Positions 34,130 to 42,747 of a stretch of 64,000 nt of DNA are shown one piece after another. How positions within the stretch are numbered: the stretch's first letter is position 1; every line of letters starts with the position of its first letter. A program made the position numbers and the translations under genes. The notes below the pieces were generated by a model. The model saw only the letters and a list, made by a program, of their open reading frames with translations. It did no database searches and was not told the DNA's origin. Source of the DNA: Cereibacter sphaeroides (GTDB lineage Bacteria; Pseudomonadota; Alphaproteobacteria; Rhodobacterales; Rhodobacteraceae); assembly GCA_003243455.1 (NCBI GenBank), contig QFQS01000001.1, forward strand, positions 1,922,001 to 1,986,000. Direction: 5' to 3'.

Positions 34130-34270
34130 CTGCCTGCCGTCCCTCGTCTGTATTCCGGCGGTATCTATCCGCTTCCCCACCTCGGTTTCAAGGTGTAGTA
34201 GCGCGACCAATCGCCCCTTGCGGGTCAGTCGTGACGGAAATGCCCGAACGGGCGGCAGCGGAGACCTGCT

Positions 34271-35113
34271 ATGACCAAATCCAACACCGGTCGTATCGCC
34301 TTTCAGGGCGAACCCGGCGCCTATTCGCATGAAGCCTGCCGCCAGGCGCGTCCGGGGATGGAGGTTTTGCCCTGCCGCACTTTCGAGGACTGCATCGAGG
34401 CGGTCCGAAAGGGCGAAGCCGACCTTGCCATGCTGCCGGTGGAAAACTCGACCTACGGTCGCGTCGCCGACATCCATTCGCTGCTGCCGGGATCGGGCCT
34501 GAACATTATCGACGAGGCTTTCGTGCGGGTGCATATCAGCCTGCTTGCCCTGCCAGGAACACCGCTGTCGCAGGTGAAATCTGCGATGAGCCACACGGTG
34601 CTGCTTGGTCAGTGCCGCGAATTCCTGCGCAAGCATGGACTTAAGGCGATGACGGGTGCCGACACCGCAGGCTCTGCCAAGATCGTGGCCGAGCAGGGCG
34701 ACCCATCAGTTGGCGCACTGGCCTCGGAACTCGCGGGCGAGATCTACGGGCTGGAGGTTCTGGCGCGGCAGATCGAGGATCAGTCGAACAACACCACCCG
34801 CTTTCTGGTCATGTCGCCCACGCCCGACCATTCGCGGCGCGCCAAATCCATGATGACGACCTTCACCTTCCGCGTCCGCAACATCCCGGCGGCGCTTTAC
34901 AAGGCGCTTGGCGGGTTTGCGACGAACGGCATCAACATGACCAAGCTGGAAAGCTACATGGTCGGCGGCTCCTTCACCGCGACCGAGTTCTACGCCGATA
35001 TCGAGGGCCATCCCGAGGATGCGCCGGTGGCCCGCGCGCTGGAAGAGCTGCGCTATTTCACCAGCACGTCCAGCATCATCGGCGTCTATCCCGCCGATGC
35101 ACGCCGCGGCTAG
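34271..35113 (+). CDS. pheA: Prephenate dehydratase
   Basis: Cytosolic enzyme of phenylalanine biosynthesis, 280 aa, converting prephenate to phenylpyruvate. The catalytic domain starts IAFQGEPGAYSHEAC, includes LPVENSTYGRVADIHSLL near 56-73, and has the catalytic Thr-Arg-Phe motif in NNTTRFLVM near 175-183. A C-terminal ACT domain (about 196-275, with GINMTKLESYM) binds phenylalanine for feedback control. It is a stand-alone dehydratase with no chorismate mutase domain, as usual in alphaproteobacteria. Its stop shares the palindrome CTAG with the convergent downstream gene. Confidence 0.96.
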   Translation: MTKSNTGRIAFQGEPGAYSHEACRQARPGMEVLPCRTFEDCIEAVRKGEADLAMLPVENSTYGRVADIHSLLPGSGLNIIDEAFVRVHISLLALPGTPLSQVKSAMSHTVLLGQCREFLRKHGLKAMTGADTAGSAKIVAEQGDPSVGALASELAGEIYGLEVLARQIEDQSNNTTRFLVMSPTPDHSRRAKSMMTTFTFRVRNIPAALYKALGGFATNGINMTKLESYMVGGSFTATEFYADIEGHPEDAPVARALEELRYFTSTSSIIGVYPADARRG

Positions 35114-35580
35114 GGTCTGCCGCGCGGCTGACGATGCTCGATATCCGCGGCAAGCTGGGCCAGCCTTGCGCGGAATCGCCGCTCGGTTCGCGCCCGGGCG
35201 AGCCGGATCGACTGAACGAAAAGCCGTGCGCCGATCGTCAGCGGTTTGACCTCAAGCTGCACCTCGATCCGCGTGCGGCGCGGCGACATCTCGATCAGGT
35301 CACAGATCATCCTGCCATCCAGATTCGCGCCATTGCCCGAAACGACCAACCGGCCGGGCGGATCCAGCTCCTGCAACCGCAATGAAGCGCGCCGGGGCTT
35401 GCCGCGAAAGACAAAGCCCACGTTCCAGGCCATGCCACGACCCGGCCGCGTCAGGGCATCGGTGCGCTGCACCTCGGCACCCCGACGCAGCGCGGCACGC
35501 TCCCAACCATCGAAATCGCTGAGCGCGGCGAAGACCGCCGCTATCGGCGCCTCGATATCCTCTCTGCCCGCGAACTTCAT
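35110..35580 (-). CDS. SRPBCC-family protein (polyketide cyclase/CoxG-like)
   Basis: A 156-aa START-like (SRPBCC) protein. The N-terminal pattern MKFAGREDIEAPIAAVFAALSDFDGWERAALRRG is typical of this hydrophobic-cavity fold, and the rest alternates strands and a long C-terminal helix (QSIRLARARTERRFRARLAQLA). Ligand and role are unknown. It lies 14 nt downstream of nudC on the same strand, and its stop codon overlaps that of pheA on the other strand within CTAG. Confidence 0.82.
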   Translation of the reverse strand: MKFAGREDIEAPIAAVFAALSDFDGWERAALRRGAEVQRTDALTRPGRGMAWNVGFVFRGKPRRASLRLQELDPPGRLVVSGNGANLDGRMICDLIEMSPRRTRIEVQLEVKPLTIGARLFVQSIRLARARTERRFRARLAQLAADIEHRQPRGRP

Positions 35581-35594
35581 CCTGGCCCCCGGCG

Positions 35595-36548
35595 TCAGTC
35601 GAGTTGATCGGAAAGCCAGGCCGAAATCAGGAAATGCGCGATCGCTCCCTTCCGCGGCGCGCGAATCTGCGGATGTTCACCCGCCATGACCTGCATCATC
35701 TCTTCGCGCGTCAGCCACAGAGCATGCTCGATCTCTGTCGGGTCGATGTCGATCTCTTCGCTCAGCGCCTCACCCTCGCAGCCGAACATCAGCGATGCCG
35801 GAAAGGGCCAGGGCTGGCTTGCCAGATACCGCACGGCGCCGACCCGCACCGAGGTTTCCTCGAACACCTCGCGCCGCACGGCGGCCTCCAGCGTTTCGCC
35901 CGGTTCGATAAAACCGGCAAGCAGCGAATACATGCCCTCCGGCCAGCCGGGCGAACGTCCGAACAGCGCGGAATTGCCGCGCCGGATCAGCATGATCACC
36001 ACCGGATCGGTGCGCGGGAAATGATGCCCGCCGCAGGTCGGGCAGGTGCGCTGCCAGCCCGCCATGACCACCTCGGACGGCGCGCCACAGGACGCGCAGA
36101 AGCGGTGCGTGCTGTGCCACTGCGTTACCGCCTTGGCGGTGGCGGCAAGCTCCGCCTCGCGGCGGCCAAGCGCCGCCATGATCCCCCGCAACTCGACGAA
36201 TCCCTGCTCGGCGGGCAATTCGGGATGATGCTGCACGCTGGGGTCGAAAAACCCCGCGTGCAGGGCTTCTGTCCCCACATCCGGTTCCCAGGCTGAGATG
36301 TCCTGCGTAAACCGCGCAATACCTTCGTCCAGACCCAGAAACACTTGCGTGCCGCCGATGGAAAGAACCGGATGACCCGACGGCAACCACCCCAGCGTCT
36401 GGTTGTCCCAGGCAAGAACCTTGCCGCGCCACAGCGGCAGAACCATGCTGGAGGTCAGGTGCGAGGCGATCGCCTGGGAATTGCCACGCAGCTCACCCGC
36501 CCGGTTCAGCCCCGATCCGCCAAATGTTACCGTCTCTGCGATCCGCAT
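35595..36548 (-). CDS. nudC: NAD+ diphosphatase NudC
   Basis: Nudix hydrolase, 317 aa from ATG 36548, which follows GAGAGCGG. It hydrolyses NADH/NAD+ to NMN and AMP and removes NAD caps from RNA. Zinc ribbon cysteines are CASC and CPTC (about residues 150-170), and the Nudix box GFIEPGETLEAAVRREVFEETS is at about 210-231 (G-x5-E-x7-REVxEE). The NudC-specific SQPWPFPASLM follows near 244. The frame continues upstream to 36656 but without a better start. It is cotranscribed with the SRPBCC gene. Confidence 0.94.
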   Translation of the reverse strand: MRIAETVTFGGSGLNRAGELRGNSQAIASHLTSSMVLPLWRGKVLAWDNQTLGWLPSGHPVLSIGGTQVFLGLDEGIARFTQDISAWEPDVGTEALHAGFFDPSVQHHPELPAEQGFVELRGIMAALGRREAELAATAKAVTQWHSTHRFCASCGAPSEVVMAGWQRTCPTCGGHHFPRTDPVVIMLIRRGNSALFGRSPGWPEGMYSLLAGFIEPGETLEAAVRREVFEETSVRVGAVRYLASQPWPFPASLMFGCEGEALSEEIDIDPTEIEHALWLTREEMMQVMAGEHPQIRAPRKGAIAHFLISAWLSDQLD

Positions 36549-36780
36549 CCGCTCTCTCACCCCTGCCAGTAGCGTTCTTGCCAAGCCGCAGCCACTAATC
36601 AAGGGTCTGTTCGTCCGGGTGGGCGCTTTGGTGGTAAATACAACCCAGACGGGCATTATATTTCAGAAATAGCCTTTTGCGACATGGTTCGGCCTGAATT
36701 GGCCCACTATTTTGGTAACATCAGTATTGAACCAGAGCTGCCAGTGCGGCCAATTCCAGAAAAGACCGACCGAGGCTCTC
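36549..36780. other. Divergent intergenic region nudC / nucleotidase
   Basis: A 232-bp stretch that includes an AT-rich patch around 36640-36735 and must hold promoters for both flanking genes. No convincing -35/-10 pair, operator palindrome or RNA gene was identified. Part of it (36712-36780) is in frame with the nucleotidase and would be coding if a TTG at 36712 were used. Confidence 0.35.
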
Positions 36781-38640
36781 TTGAACAATCCCCTGCCGCC
36801 TTTCGCCTTGCCTGCGACACGACAGGCGCATCTGAGGATTCTCGCCACCACCGATCTTCACCTCCATATCCTGCCCCACGACTATTATGCCGATCAGCCG
36901 ATGGCGGGTCGGGGGTTGCTCGCGGCAATCGGGCGCATCGAAGAACTGCAGAGACAGGCGCCGAACAACCTGCTTCTCGACAACGGCGATTTCCTGCAGG
37001 GCAATCCCATGGGCGATTTCGTGGCCGATACCTGGGCCTCGGGCATCCTGGCACCGCACCCGATGATCGCGGCGATGAATGCAGCGGGCTATGACGCGGC
37101 GACGCTTGGCAATCACGAGTTCAACTACGGCCTGGACTTCCTGATCCACGCAATCGAATCCGCGCGCTTTCCTCTGGTCTCTGCCAACGCGATCCTTGAC
37201 GCCGGACAAACACCAGAACAGGACCGGACCCTGCTGCCCCCCTTTACCCTTCTGGAACGGCGCATCAGCGACGCCGGGGGGCAGGAACATGGCATCCGTA
37301 TCGGTGTCATCGGTTTGCTGCCGCCCCAGATCATGATCTGGGACCGCGCGCTTCTGGCTGGCCGCATGACCAGCCGCGACATCGTCGAGACGGCGCGGGC
37401 CTACATCCCCCTGATGAAGGCCGAAGGCGCGGAAATCATCATAGCCCTTTGTCACTCGGGGATCGGCGCGGAGGCGCCGGAGCCCCAGATGGAAAACGCG
37501 GCGCTCGCGCTCGCCGGGGTCGAGGGTGTCGACGTTCTCGTTGCCGGACACAGCCATCTGGTGTTCCCCGACCCCTTTGCACAAGCCAGTCCTGCGATAG
37601 ACCCGCAGCGCGGAACCCTTCGGAACAAGCCCGCCGTCAAGCCCGGTGCCTTTGGCTCTCATGTCGGCGTAATCGACTTGCTGCTGGAAAATGGGACGGA
37701 AGGCTGGCGCCCGATAGCCGCCAGCGTGCGCGCCGATCCGGTGCCATCCGACGACAGGCCGATGACTGTCAGACAGGCCCGGATCGCGCGGGCGGTAGCA
37801 AAGGATCACAAGGCGACGCTTGCCCATGTGCGAAGGACGGTTGGCCAAAGCGGTATCGCGCTGCAAAGCTATTTCGCCCAACTGCCGGACAACGAGGCAC
37901 TCGGGATTGTTGCCAAGGCACAGGTGCTGCACGTCGAACGTGCGCTTCGCGATACCGCCCACGCCAACCTGCCGGTCCTCTCAGCGGTCGCGCCGTTCAA
38001 GATGGGCGGGCGGGGCGGCCCGGATTACTACACCGATGTGCCGCCCGGACCACTCGCCCTGCGCCACATCGCCGACCTCTACATCTATCCCAACACCATC
38101 TGCGCGGTCCTTGTCAGCGGCGCCGATCTGCTCGGCTGGCTTGACCGCGCCTCGCAGATATTCAACCGGCTGGAACCAGGGACGCCCGACCAGATGCTGA
38201 TGGATGCGGCACTTCCCTCATCGCATTTCGACGTGATCCACGGCGTCACCTGGACCATAGATCTGTCGCAGCCGGCCGGAAGAGGCGCAGCGCGTATCCG
38301 CGATCTGCGCTATGACGGCACAACCGTGCAGCCCGCGGACCAGTTCATCGTCGCGACCAACAACTACCGCGCCAGCATATCGGCCGAAACCTGCGCCTGC
38401 CCGACCGTTCATGAGGCGCCGCAACCGATCAGCGACATCCTTCGACAGTTTATCGCCGAAAGCGGCGTCATCGGTCCGATGGATCTGCGCACCTTCCGTT
38501 TTCAGCCAATGCCGGACACCTCGGCACTATTCGACACATCGCCCCGCGCGATCGCCTATCTGGCTAGTCTGCATGGCGTCCGCGTCGCCCCGGTCGGCCC
38601 CGCAGCCAATGGATTCATGCGGTTCCGCCTGACATTGTGA
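36781..38640 (+). CDS. 2',3'-cyclic-nucleotide 2'-phosphodiesterase/3'-nucleotidase-like metallophosphoesterase (CpdB family)
   Basis: A 619-aa 5'-nucleotidase-family protein. The metallophosphatase domain has ATTDLHLHI (residues about 22-30), DNGDFLQGNPMGD (about 67-79), GNHEFNYG (about 113-120), CHSGIG and GHSHLVFPDP; the C-terminal nucleotide-binding domain includes GGRGGPDYYTDVPPG and ATNNYRAS. These motifs match CpdB. No ATG fits the start: TTG 36781 follows GAGG, while an upstream TTG at 36712 would add 23 residues. Neither gives a recognisable signal peptide, although CpdB enzymes are normally periplasmic, so its location is uncertain. Confidence 0.85.
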   Translation: MNNPLPPFALPATRQAHLRILATTDLHLHILPHDYYADQPMAGRGLLAAIGRIEELQRQAPNNLLLDNGDFLQGNPMGDFVADTWASGILAPHPMIAAMNAAGYDAATLGNHEFNYGLDFLIHAIESARFPLVSANAILDAGQTPEQDRTLLPPFTLLERRISDAGGQEHGIRIGVIGLLPPQIMIWDRALLAGRMTSRDIVETARAYIPLMKAEGAEIIIALCHSGIGAEAPEPQMENAALALAGVEGVDVLVAGHSHLVFPDPFAQASPAIDPQRGTLRNKPAVKPGAFGSHVGVIDLLLENGTEGWRPIAASVRADPVPSDDRPMTVRQARIARAVAKDHKATLAHVRRTVGQSGIALQSYFAQLPDNEALGIVAKAQVLHVERALRDTAHANLPVLSAVAPFKMGGRGGPDYYTDVPPGPLALRHIADLYIYPNTICAVLVSGADLLGWLDRASQIFNRLEPGTPDQMLMDAALPSSHFDVIHGVTWTIDLSQPAGRGAARIRDLRYDGTTVQPADQFIVATNNYRASISAETCACPTVHEAPQPISDILRQFIAESGVIGPMDLRTFRFQPMPDTSALFDTSPRAIAYLASLHGVRVAPVGPAANGFMRFRLTL

Positions 38641-38710
38641 CAGATCGCCCTCTTTCGTCCAGACGCCCGATCCGCTACAGGGCTGCTGCATAACTTTGGT
38701 GGACTCCTTC

Positions 38711-39337
38711 ATGTTCGACGCTGTTTTCTTCGACCTCGACGGCACGCTGATCGACAGCGAGGCGGTGGGCCAGGCTGCGGGCATCGTCGCCTTCGCGAGC
38801 CTCGGCATCGCGATCGAGCCAGAGTTTCTGCACAGCATGATCGGGATTGACGATCAGACCAGCGAAGGCATGATTCGCGCCCGTTTCCCCGGTCTGGATA
38901 CCGCTGCGCTGGAGGTTGCCAGGGTTGCCGAGGTGCGCCGCCGCTATGCGGAAGACCTGCCGCTAAAGCTGGGCACGCATCAGATTCTGGACGCCATCCG
39001 GCAGCCGAAAGCGCTCGTCACCTCTTCCACGCGCAGCCAGGCCGACTTCAAGCTGGATCTGAGCGGGCTTGGTCCGCATTTCGCCCATGTCGTGACATTC
39101 GACGATGTTTCGGCGGCAAAGCCCGACCCGGAACCCTATCTGATGGCTGCACGCCTGCTGGGTGTCGCCCCCGCGCGCTGCGTCGTGTTCGAGGATAGCG
39201 AGGCGGGCGCCCGCGCCGGGCATGCCGCAGGCATGACCGTGGTGCAGATACCCGATATCATCCCTGCTTCGGGCAGCTTCGCCCATCTCGTCGCGCCCGA
39301 CCTGATGGCAGGCGCACGCGGCATCGGGCTTATCTGA
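38711..39337 (+). CDS. HAD-family hydrolase (phosphoglycolate phosphatase/beta-phosphoglucomutase-like)
   Basis: A 208-aa HAD superfamily IA phosphatase. Motif I is FFDLDGTLID (nucleophile Asp at residue 8), motif II VTSSTRS near 107, the motif III Lys is in AAKPDPEPY near 135, and motif IV is VFEDSEAGARAGHAAGM near 158. A helical cap lies between motifs I and II. ATG 38711 is preceded by GGTGGA; a TTG at 38696 is also in frame. Substrate unknown; the KPDPEPYL region is common in sugar phosphate phosphatases. Confidence 0.88.
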   Translation: MFDAVFFDLDGTLIDSEAVGQAAGIVAFASLGIAIEPEFLHSMIGIDDQTSEGMIRARFPGLDTAALEVARVAEVRRRYAEDLPLKLGTHQILDAIRQPKALVTSSTRSQADFKLDLSGLGPHFAHVVTFDDVSAAKPDPEPYLMAARLLGVAPARCVVFEDSEAGARAGHAAGMTVVQIPDIIPASGSFAHLVAPDLMAGARGIGLI

Positions 39338-39376
39338 CGGCTTGCGGAACGGCGCGCACGGGCCTATATCGCGCCT

Positions 39377-39472
39377 TGAGAGGTTGGCGCGGGCAGGCAC
39401 CTCGCCAACCCGGTCAGGTCCGGAAGGAAGCAGCCGTAACGAGCCCCGCTTGGGTCGTTGTCCAGCCTCTCA
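39377..39472 (+). ncRNA. ffs: 4.5S signal recognition particle RNA
   Basis: Small bacterial-type SRP RNA, about 96 nt, which with Ffh targets nascent inner-membrane and secretory proteins to SecYEG. The invariant Ffh-binding region GGTCAGGTCCGGAAGGAAGC spans 39412-39431 and is followed by AGCCGTAACGA. The ends pair: 39377-39387 (TGAGAGGTTGG) with 39462-39472 (CCAGCCTCTCA), with one G-U pair. Exact 5' and 3' ends are estimated from this helix. In relatives ffs also lies close to dnaX; here rsgA is in between. Confidence 0.95.
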
Positions 39473-39501
39473 CCCCACGCATCCGCGCGACAGGAGGGAT
39501 C

Positions 39502-39540
39502 ATGGCAGTTCTTGCAATCCCTCAAGGCAGAATGGCCTGA
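39502..39540 (+). CDS. Putative 12-residue leader peptide upstream of rsgA
   Basis: A short ORF (MAVLAIPQGRMA, then TGA) preceded by a near-perfect Shine-Dalgarno site, AGGAGGG, at 39493-39499. It is not in frame with rsgA and ends 20 nt before the proposed rsgA TTG start, which itself lacks a good ribosome-binding site. It could serve as a translational-coupling leader, or mark an indel or misplaced start for rsgA. Confidence 0.4.
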   Translation: MAVLAIPQGRMA

Positions 39541-39560
39541 GCGCCCCTCGCGCATCCCCG

Positions 39561-40583
39561 TTGACGCTGGCCCAACTTGGCTGGTCGGAACATTTCGCCA
39601 GCCAGATCGGGCCGGATGAGAAAGCGCTAATCCCCATGCGCATCTCTGCCGTCCACCGTGACCGGGTGGAGGGGCTGTCACCTGACACGATCACCTCCCT
39701 GACCCTGCCAACCGGCCTGAGTGCAGGGCGAGTCGCGGTCGGAGACTGGGTCTTGGCCGATGGAGCAGTTTTGCGCCGGGTGCTTGACCGTCAAAGCCTG
39801 CTGACCCGTCGCGCCGCCGGAAAGGCTGACGAGGAACAACTCATCGCCGCCAACCTCGGCCGTCTGGCCATCGTCACCGCCTGCGCACCCGAGTTCAACG
39901 TCGCGCGCCTCGAACGTTATCTGACGCTTGCCCATGCAGGCGGGGTCGCGCCGGCCATCCTGCTGACCAAGGCCGACACGACCGATCCCACGCCCTATGT
40001 CGAAGCCGCAACGCAAGTCGCGCGCAGCGTGCCCGTCATCGCGCTGAATGCCAAAAGCCCGCAGGCGACCGAGCAACTTTTCCCATGGTGCGGTCCGGGT
40101 CAGACGCTGGGGCTCGTCGGATCATCGGGCGTCGGCAAGTCCACCCTCGCCTCTGCCCTGACAGGCATCAAGCAAGCCACGGGCGAGATACGCACGTCGG
40201 ATGGGCGCGGACGGCACACGACGTCCTCCCGCTCGCTGATCCGCACACTCGTCGGCGGCTGGCTGATCGACACGCCCGGCATGCGGGAACTTCGCCTCGG
40301 CGATGCGGCAGAGGCTCTTGCCGATACTTTCGACGATATTCAGGAACTGGCGTTGCAATGTCGCTTCACCGATTGCGGCCATGACAGCGAACCGGGCTGC
40401 GCCATCCGTGCAGCACTGGATGCAGGCCAGATCGACCCCGCGCGCCTTGCCAACTGGCGCAAGCTTCAGGACGAAGAGGCGCAGCGCGTAGCCACTCCGC
40501 AGGAAACCCGCGCCCGCAACCGCGCCTTCGGCAAAGCTGTCAAATCGGCACTGGCAGCAAAGCGGCGCAAAGGCGGCAAGTGA
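39561..40583 (+). CDS. rsgA: Ribosome small subunit-dependent GTPase A
   Basis: Circularly permuted GTPase for late 30S subunit maturation, 340 aa from TTG 39561. An N-terminal OB fold includes LGWSEHFASQIGPDE and RISAVHRDRVEGL. The permuted G motifs are present: LLTKADT (G4, about 134-140), GSSGVGKS (G1, about 187-194), RGRHTTSSRSL (G2 region) and DTPGMREL (G3). The C-terminal zinc finger is LQCRFTDCGHDSEPGC. TTG 39561 has no strong ribosome-binding site; ATG 39636 would remove the conserved N-terminal motif LGWSEHF. The frame extends upstream into the SRP RNA gene. Confidence 0.92.
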   Translation: MTLAQLGWSEHFASQIGPDEKALIPMRISAVHRDRVEGLSPDTITSLTLPTGLSAGRVAVGDWVLADGAVLRRVLDRQSLLTRRAAGKADEEQLIAANLGRLAIVTACAPEFNVARLERYLTLAHAGGVAPAILLTKADTTDPTPYVEAATQVARSVPVIALNAKSPQATEQLFPWCGPGQTLGLVGSSGVGKSTLASALTGIKQATGEIRTSDGRGRHTTSSRSLIRTLVGGWLIDTPGMRELRLGDAAEALADTFDDIQELALQCRFTDCGHDSEPGCAIRAALDAGQIDPARLANWRKLQDEEAQRVATPQETRARNRAFGKAVKSALAAKRRKGGK

Positions 40584-40650
40584 CGTCCCTGCCCGGTTGT
40601 CGTCCCCCGAACCCCCGTCTAGACTGCCGCCCGATCCGAACGAGGCCTCC

Positions 40651-42387
40651 ATGTCCGACACCACCGAATATCAGGTTCTGGCCCGGAAATACCGGCCACA
40701 AACCTTTGCTGACCTGATCGGGCAAGAGGCGATGGTGCGCACGCTGCGCAACGCGTTCGAAGCGGGCCGGATCGCCCATGCCTTCGTGATGACCGGGGTG
40801 CGGGGTGTGGGCAAGACGACGACCGCCCGCATCATCGCCAAGGGCCTGAACTGCATCGGACCGGCGGGCGCGAACGGCCCGACCATCACGCCATGCGGCG
40901 AATGCGGGCCGTGCAAGGCCATCGCCGAGGGGCGGCATGTCGACGTTCTGGAATATGACGCGGCCTCGAACACGCAGGTCGACAAGATGCGGGAAATCCT
41001 CGCGTCTATCCCCTACCGCCCGACCGAGGCGCGCTACAAGATCATCATCTTCGACGAAGTGCACATGCTGTCGACCGGCTCATTCAACGCGCTGCTCAAG
41101 ACGCTCGAAGAACCCCCGGCCCATGTGAAGTTCATCTTCGCCACGACCGAAATCCGCAAGGTTCCCGTTACCATCCTCTCCCGCTGCCAGCGCTACGACC
41201 TGCGCCGGATCGAACCAGAAGTGATGCTCGCGCACCTGCAAGGCATCCTTGACAAAGAAGGCGCTTCGGTCGCGCCCGACGCCCTCGCGCTGATCACCCG
41301 CGCCGCCGAAGGCTCCGTCCGCGATGCCCTCTCGCTGCTCGATCAGGCCATCGCGCATGGCGCAGGTGAGACATCCGCCGATCAGGTCCGCGCCATGCTG
41401 GGCCTTGCCGACCGGGGTCGCGGCCTCGACCTCTTCGACCTTGTGATGAAGGGCGACGCCGCCGCCGCGCTGTCGGAACTGTCGGCGCAATATGCCGACG
41501 GCGCCGATCCCGTCTCGGTGCTGCGCGATCTGGCCGAGATCACGCACTGGATCAGCGTCATCAAGATCACCCCCGATGCCGCCGAAGACCCGACGATCCC
41601 ACCCGACGAACGCGCGCGCGGGCTGGACATGTCGGCCCGCCTGCCGATGCGCCACCTGACGCGGATGTGGCAGATGCTGCTCAAGGCGCTGGAAGAGGTC
41701 TCGCTGGCCCCGAACACCATGATGGCGGCTGAAATGGCGATCATCCGCCTGACCCACGTCGCCGACCTGCCCGACCCCGAGACGCTGCTGCGCAAGCTGC
41801 AAAGCCTGCCGGTTCCAGTCGCCGGGGCCGCGCCTGCGCCTGCTCCGCGCCAGACGACGGCAACGCAGGCACCAACCTCTCGCGCACCGACCGCCGTGCG
41901 CGGCGGCCCGGTCGCCGCGCTGGCCGCAGCGGCGGACGACATGCCCATGCCCCAAAGCTTCGATCAGGTCGTGGCCCTGATCCGAGAGCGTCGCGACATG
42001 AAGCTTTTGGTCGAAGTCGAAACAACCCTGCGACTGGTTCATTTCGCCCCCGGCCGAATCGAGTTCCAGCCGACCGCCGATGCCGCCCAAGACCTCGCCT
42101 CGCGACTCGCGCAGCGGCTTCAGGGCTGGACCGGCACGCGCTGGGGCATTTCGGTCACTGGCTCTGGCGGTGGCGCAACTGTTGCCGAAACGAAAGACGT
42201 CGCCCGGGCCGAAGAAGAGGCCGAGGTCCGCGAACTGCCGCTGGTGCAGGCCGTGCTCGCCGCCTTCCCCGGCGCAAAGATCACCGAGATACGCACCCCG
42301 CCGTCGCCCGAGGAAACCGCCGCAGCCGACGCGCTGCCCGCGATGCCCGAGGCGGACGACGACTGGGACCCCTTCGAAGACAACTGA
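40651..42387 (+). CDS. dnaX: DNA polymerase III subunit gamma/tau
   Basis: Clamp-loader ATPase, 578 aa from ATG 40651 (GAGG 5 nt upstream; an earlier in-frame ATG at 40597 lacks such a site). Walker A GVRGVGKTTTARI (about residues 48-60), zinc-binding Cys residues in CIGPAG and CGECGPCK, Walker B FDEVHMLS and sensor ATTEIRKVPVTILSRC are intact. Residues about 370-440 form a Pro/Ala-rich linker, and a tau-type C-terminal region (450-578) follows. I saw no A-rich slippery sequence for a programmed frameshift. The downstream ybaB and recR make the standard dnaX-ybaB-recR operon. Confidence 0.96.
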   Translation: MSDTTEYQVLARKYRPQTFADLIGQEAMVRTLRNAFEAGRIAHAFVMTGVRGVGKTTTARIIAKGLNCIGPAGANGPTITPCGECGPCKAIAEGRHVDVLEYDAASNTQVDKMREILASIPYRPTEARYKIIIFDEVHMLSTGSFNALLKTLEEPPAHVKFIFATTEIRKVPVTILSRCQRYDLRRIEPEVMLAHLQGILDKEGASVAPDALALITRAAEGSVRDALSLLDQAIAHGAGETSADQVRAMLGLADRGRGLDLFDLVMKGDAAAALSELSAQYADGADPVSVLRDLAEITHWISVIKITPDAAEDPTIPPDERARGLDMSARLPMRHLTRMWQMLLKALEEVSLAPNTMMAAEMAIIRLTHVADLPDPETLLRKLQSLPVPVAGAAPAPAPRQTTATQAPTSRAPTAVRGGPVAALAAAADDMPMPQSFDQVVALIRERRDMKLLVEVETTLRLVHFAPGRIEFQPTADAAQDLASRLAQRLQGWTGTRWGISVTGSGGGATVAETKDVARAEEEAEVRELPLVQAVLAAFPGAKITEIRTPPSPEETAAADALPAMPEADDDWDPFEDN

Positions 42388-42402
42388 GAAAAGGAAGACA
42401 GG

Positions 42403-42747
42403 ATGCTGAAAGGACTGGGCGGGCTGGCCGATATGGCCGGCATGATGAAAAAGGCGCAGGACATGCAGGTAAAGCTGGCCGAGATGCAGGAAAGCCTCGG
42501 CAGCCGCATCGTGACCGGCGAATCCGGCGGTGGCCTTGTGAAAGCCACCGCGACCGCCAAGGGCGAGCTGACCGGCCTGACCATCGATCCGTCGATCTTC
42601 GTGCCATCGGAAAAGGAAATCGCCGAGGATCTGATCCTTGCCGCGATCAAGGACGCCCAAGCCCGCGCGGCGCAGCTTTCGGCCGATGAGATGGCCAAGC
42701 TGACCGAAAGCCTTGGCATCCCCGCAGGCATGAAACTGCCCTTCTGA
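42403..42747 (+). CDS. YbaB/EbfC family nucleoid-associated protein
   Basis: A 114-aa small DNA-binding protein. The family pattern is clear: an N-terminal helix (LADMAGMMKKAQDMQVKLAEMQESL, about 7-31), central strands (GGLVKATATAKGELTGLTID) and a C-terminal helix (SEKEIAEDLILAAIKDAQARAAQ). It binds DNA as a dimer and is thought to influence nucleoid structure and recombination. It lies 15 nt after dnaX and overlaps recR by 1 nt. Confidence 0.95.
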   Translation: MLKGLGGLADMAGMMKKAQDMQVKLAEMQESLGSRIVTGESGGGLVKATATAKGELTGLTIDPSIFVPSEKEIAEDLILAAIKDAQARAAQLSADEMAKLTESLGIPAGMKLPF

